A DNA stretch of 64,000 bases, from NCBI GenBank assembly GCA_964036295.1, contig OZ038468.1:1944001-2008000 (forward strand). The letters run 5' to 3'. The position numbers and the translations under genes were made by a program. Position 1 is the first letter of the stretch. Each line of letters opens with the position of its first letter. A model generated the notes under the pieces. That model was not told the origin of the DNA, did not search any database, and worked only from the letters and a program-made list of their open reading frames with translations. This DNA is from Plumapathes pennacea (Eukaryota; Cnidaria; Anthozoa; Antipatharia; Myriopathidae). Below are positions 61,501 to 64,000 of this stretch, piece after piece.

Positions 61501-64000
61501 GACCATCTCAGAATCGCATGAAACTTTCAGGAAACATTGCTGGGACTATGCCGACAAAGTTTGCATAGTTTTTGTAAACTTTTAGCCCGCGCCTCGTGAG
61601 AAATTATAGCAAATTAGAGCAAATGACGCACTAATTAATTCATCACACCTTTCGAGGAAAGGAGCCAGTTTAATCTGTCATATCTCGCCAACGGCTGAAG
61701 ATAAATTTAGCAAATGTGTTGCTAAAAGTCTTCTTATAGTCCAAGGAAGGTTTCCTGAAAGTTTCAAGAGTTTTCACTTTTTGGCCAAAATTGGCAAAAA
61801 ACCCTGTGCTATAGCCTTAGTATTTTGTCAAAATTCCAACATTTTTCGACCATCTCAGAATCGCATGAAACTTTCAGGAAACATTGCCGGGACCATGCCG
61901 ACAAAGTGTGCATAGTTTTTGTAAACTTTTAGCCCGCGCCTCGTGAGGAATTGGAGCAAATTATAGCAAATGACGCACTAATTAATTCATCACACCTTTC
62001 GAGGAAAGGAGCCAGTTTAATCTGCTATATCTTGCCAACGGATAAAGATAGATAAGGCAAATGTATTGCTAAAGGTCTTCTTATAGTCCAAGGAAGGTTT
62101 CCTGAATGTTTCAAGAGTTTTGACTTTTTGGCCAAAATCGGCAAAAAACCCTGTGCTATAGCCTTAGTATTTTGTCAAAATTCCAACATTTTTCGACCAT
62201 CTCAGAATCGCATGAAACTTTCAGGAAACATTGCTGGGACTATGCCGACAAAGTTTGCATAGTTTTTGTAAACTTTTAGCCCGCGCGTCGCGAGAAATTA
62301 GATCAAATTAGAGCAAATGACACACTAATTAATTCATCACACCTTTAGAGGAAAGGAGCCAAGTTAAATCTGCTATATCTCGCCAATGGATGAAGATAGA
62401 TAAAGCAAATGTATTGCTAAAAGTCTTCTTATAGTCCAAGGAAGGTTTCCTGAAAGTTTCAAGAGTTTTTACTTTTTGGCCAAAATCGGCAAAAAACCCT
62501 GTGCTATAGCCTTAGTATTTTGGTTAAATTCCAACATTTTTCGACCATCTCAGAATCGCATGAAACTTTCAGGAAACATTGCTGGGACTATGCCGACAAA
62601 GTTTGCATAGTTTTTGTAAACTTTTAGCCCGCGCCTCGTGAGAAATTACAGCAAATTAGAGCAAATGACGCACCAATTAATTCATCACACCTTTCGAGGA
62701 AAGGAGCCAGTTTAATCTGTCATATCTCGCCAACGGCTGAAGATAGATATAGCAAATGTGTTGCTAAAAGTCTTCTTATAGTCCAAGGAAGGTTTCCTGA
62801 AAGTTTCAAGAGTTTTCACTTTTTGGCCAAAATCGGCAAAAAACCCTGTGCTATAGCCTTAGTATTTTGTCAAAATTCCAACATTTTTCGACCATCTCAG
62901 AATCGCATGAAACTTTCAGGAAACATTGCTGGGACTATGCCGACAAAGTTTGCATAGTTTTTGTAAACTTTTAGCCCGCGCCTCGTGAGAAATTACAGCA
63001 AATTAGAGCAAATGACGCACCAATTAATTCATCACACCTTTCGAGGAAAGGAGCCAGTTTAATCTGTCATATCTCGCCAACGGCTGAAGATAGATATAGC
63101 AAATGTGTTGCTAAAAGTCTTCTTATAGTCCAAGGAAGGTTTCCTGAAAGTTTCAAGAGTTTTCACTTTTTGGCCAAAATCGCCAAAAAACCCTGTGCTA
63201 TAGCCTTAGTATTTTGTCAAAATTCCAACATTTTTCGACCATCTCAGAATTGCATGAAACTTTCAGGAAACATTGCTGGGACTATGCCGACAAAGTTTGC
63301 ATAGTTTTTGTAAACTTTCAGCCCGCGCGTCGTGAGAAATTATAGCAAGTTAGAGCAAATGACGCACTAATTAATTCATCACACCTTTCGAGGAAAGGAG
63401 CCAGTTTAATCTGTCATATCTCGCCAACGGCTGAAGATAAATATAGCAAATGTGTTGCTAAAAGTCTTCTTATAGTCCAAGGAAGGTTTCCTGAAAGTTT
63501 CAAGAGTTTTCACTTTTTGGCCAAAATCGGCAAAAAACCCTGTGCTATAGCCTTAGTATTTTGTCAAAATTCCAACATTTTTCGACCATCTCACAATCGC
63601 ATGAAACTTTCAGCAAACATTGCCGAGACCATGCCGACAAAGTGTGCATAGTTTTTGTAAACTTTTAGCCCGCGCCTCGTGAGGAATTGGAGCAAATTAG
63701 AGCAAATGACGCACTAATTAATTCATCACACCTTTCGAGGAAAGGAGCCAGTTTAATCTGCTATATCTTGCCAACGGATTAAGATAGATAAGGCAAATGT
63801 ATTGCTAAAGGTCTTCTTATAGTCCAAGGAAGGTTTCCTGAAAGTTTCAAGAGTTTTCACTTTTTGGCCAAAATCGGCAAAAAACCCTGTGCTATAGCCT
63901 TAGTATTTTGTCAAAATTCCAACATTTTTCGACCATCTCAGAATCGCATGAAACTTTCAGGAAACATTGCTGGGACTATGCCGACAAAGTTTGCATAATT

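Larger units (their letters stand above)
25316..64000 (+). repeat. 347-bp satellite array, about 111 head-to-tail units
   Basis: From 25316 to the window end the same unit repeats without interruption or inversion. The anchor TCACTTTTTGGCC is at 25321, 25668 and 26015 (period 347) and holds to the end, so 38.7 kb gives about 111 copies. The unit contains the palindrome TTTTGGCCAAAA, GCTATAGC, AATTAATT, the hairpin CCTTTCGAGGAAAGG, and a 17-bp inverted repeat. At 347 bp the unit is about two nucleosome repeats (2 x 173), a length common among centromeric or heterochromatic satellites. No insertion of other DNA was seen. 347 is not a multiple of 3 and stops recur in each unit, so it is not coding. 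The left edge is sharp; the right edge lies outside the window. Confidence 0.97.

Noticed and set aside
25316-64000. CRISPR-like array
   Set aside because: There are no short repeats with unique spacers. The whole 347-bp unit is repeated and the setting is eukaryotic.

Overview
This is a eukaryotic nuclear window. It has spliced genes with GT-AG introns, long AT-rich non-coding stretches, many short inverted-repeat transposons (MITEs) and a very large satellite array. The animal-type genes (a single-exon TRIM-NHL gene and an intron-rich PRCC orthologue) and the repeat style suggest an invertebrate, most likely an anthozoan cnidarian such as a stony coral. The organism is inferred, not proven.

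Layout. 1-1274: non-coding, with a diverged duplicate of the TRIM start region. 1275-3488: intact single-exon TRIM-NHL gene (RING, two B-boxes, coiled coil, filamin repeat, six NHL repeats). 3489-5701: long 3' flank with no recognised gene. 5702-5995 (minus): probable small single-pass membrane protein with ETS-like and CRE-like promoter motifs. 5996-8200: non-coding, with a TAA-flanked MITE and homopolymer runs. 8307-20826: PRCC orthologue, 7 coding exons, 551 codons, all introns phase 0. Its introns hold many MITEs, a nested single-exon gene (14437-15861, 474 aa, unrecognised, with its own ETS/NF-Y/CRE promoter) and further small same-strand ORFs. 20875-25315: intergenic, with a partly deleted 1.16-kb tandem duplication, a 164-bp duplication, a possible orphan first exon and a TATA box pointing into the satellite.

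25316-64000 (about 60% of the window, running off the end) is one head-to-tail satellite of a 347-bp unit, about 111 copies. The gene-proximal 12.5 kb is built of near-identical nested blocks: a 4-mer of 1388 bp inside a 15-mer of 5204 bp, copied in full once and once as a truncated 6-mer, with a chimeric unit at the exchange point. The distal part is more diverged, contains a 3-mer block and a separate ~1391-bp 4-mer higher-order repeat, and introduces new unit subfamilies. Each unit carries a 17-bp inverted repeat with TTCnnGAA cores.

The genes do not form an operon. The TRIM and PRCC genes look like independent housekeeping or regulatory loci lying next to a satellite block. The observations most worth following are the satellite's hierarchical structure and possible transcription from its edge, and the nested PRCC-intron gene with its own promoter and SUMO-interaction-like motifs.
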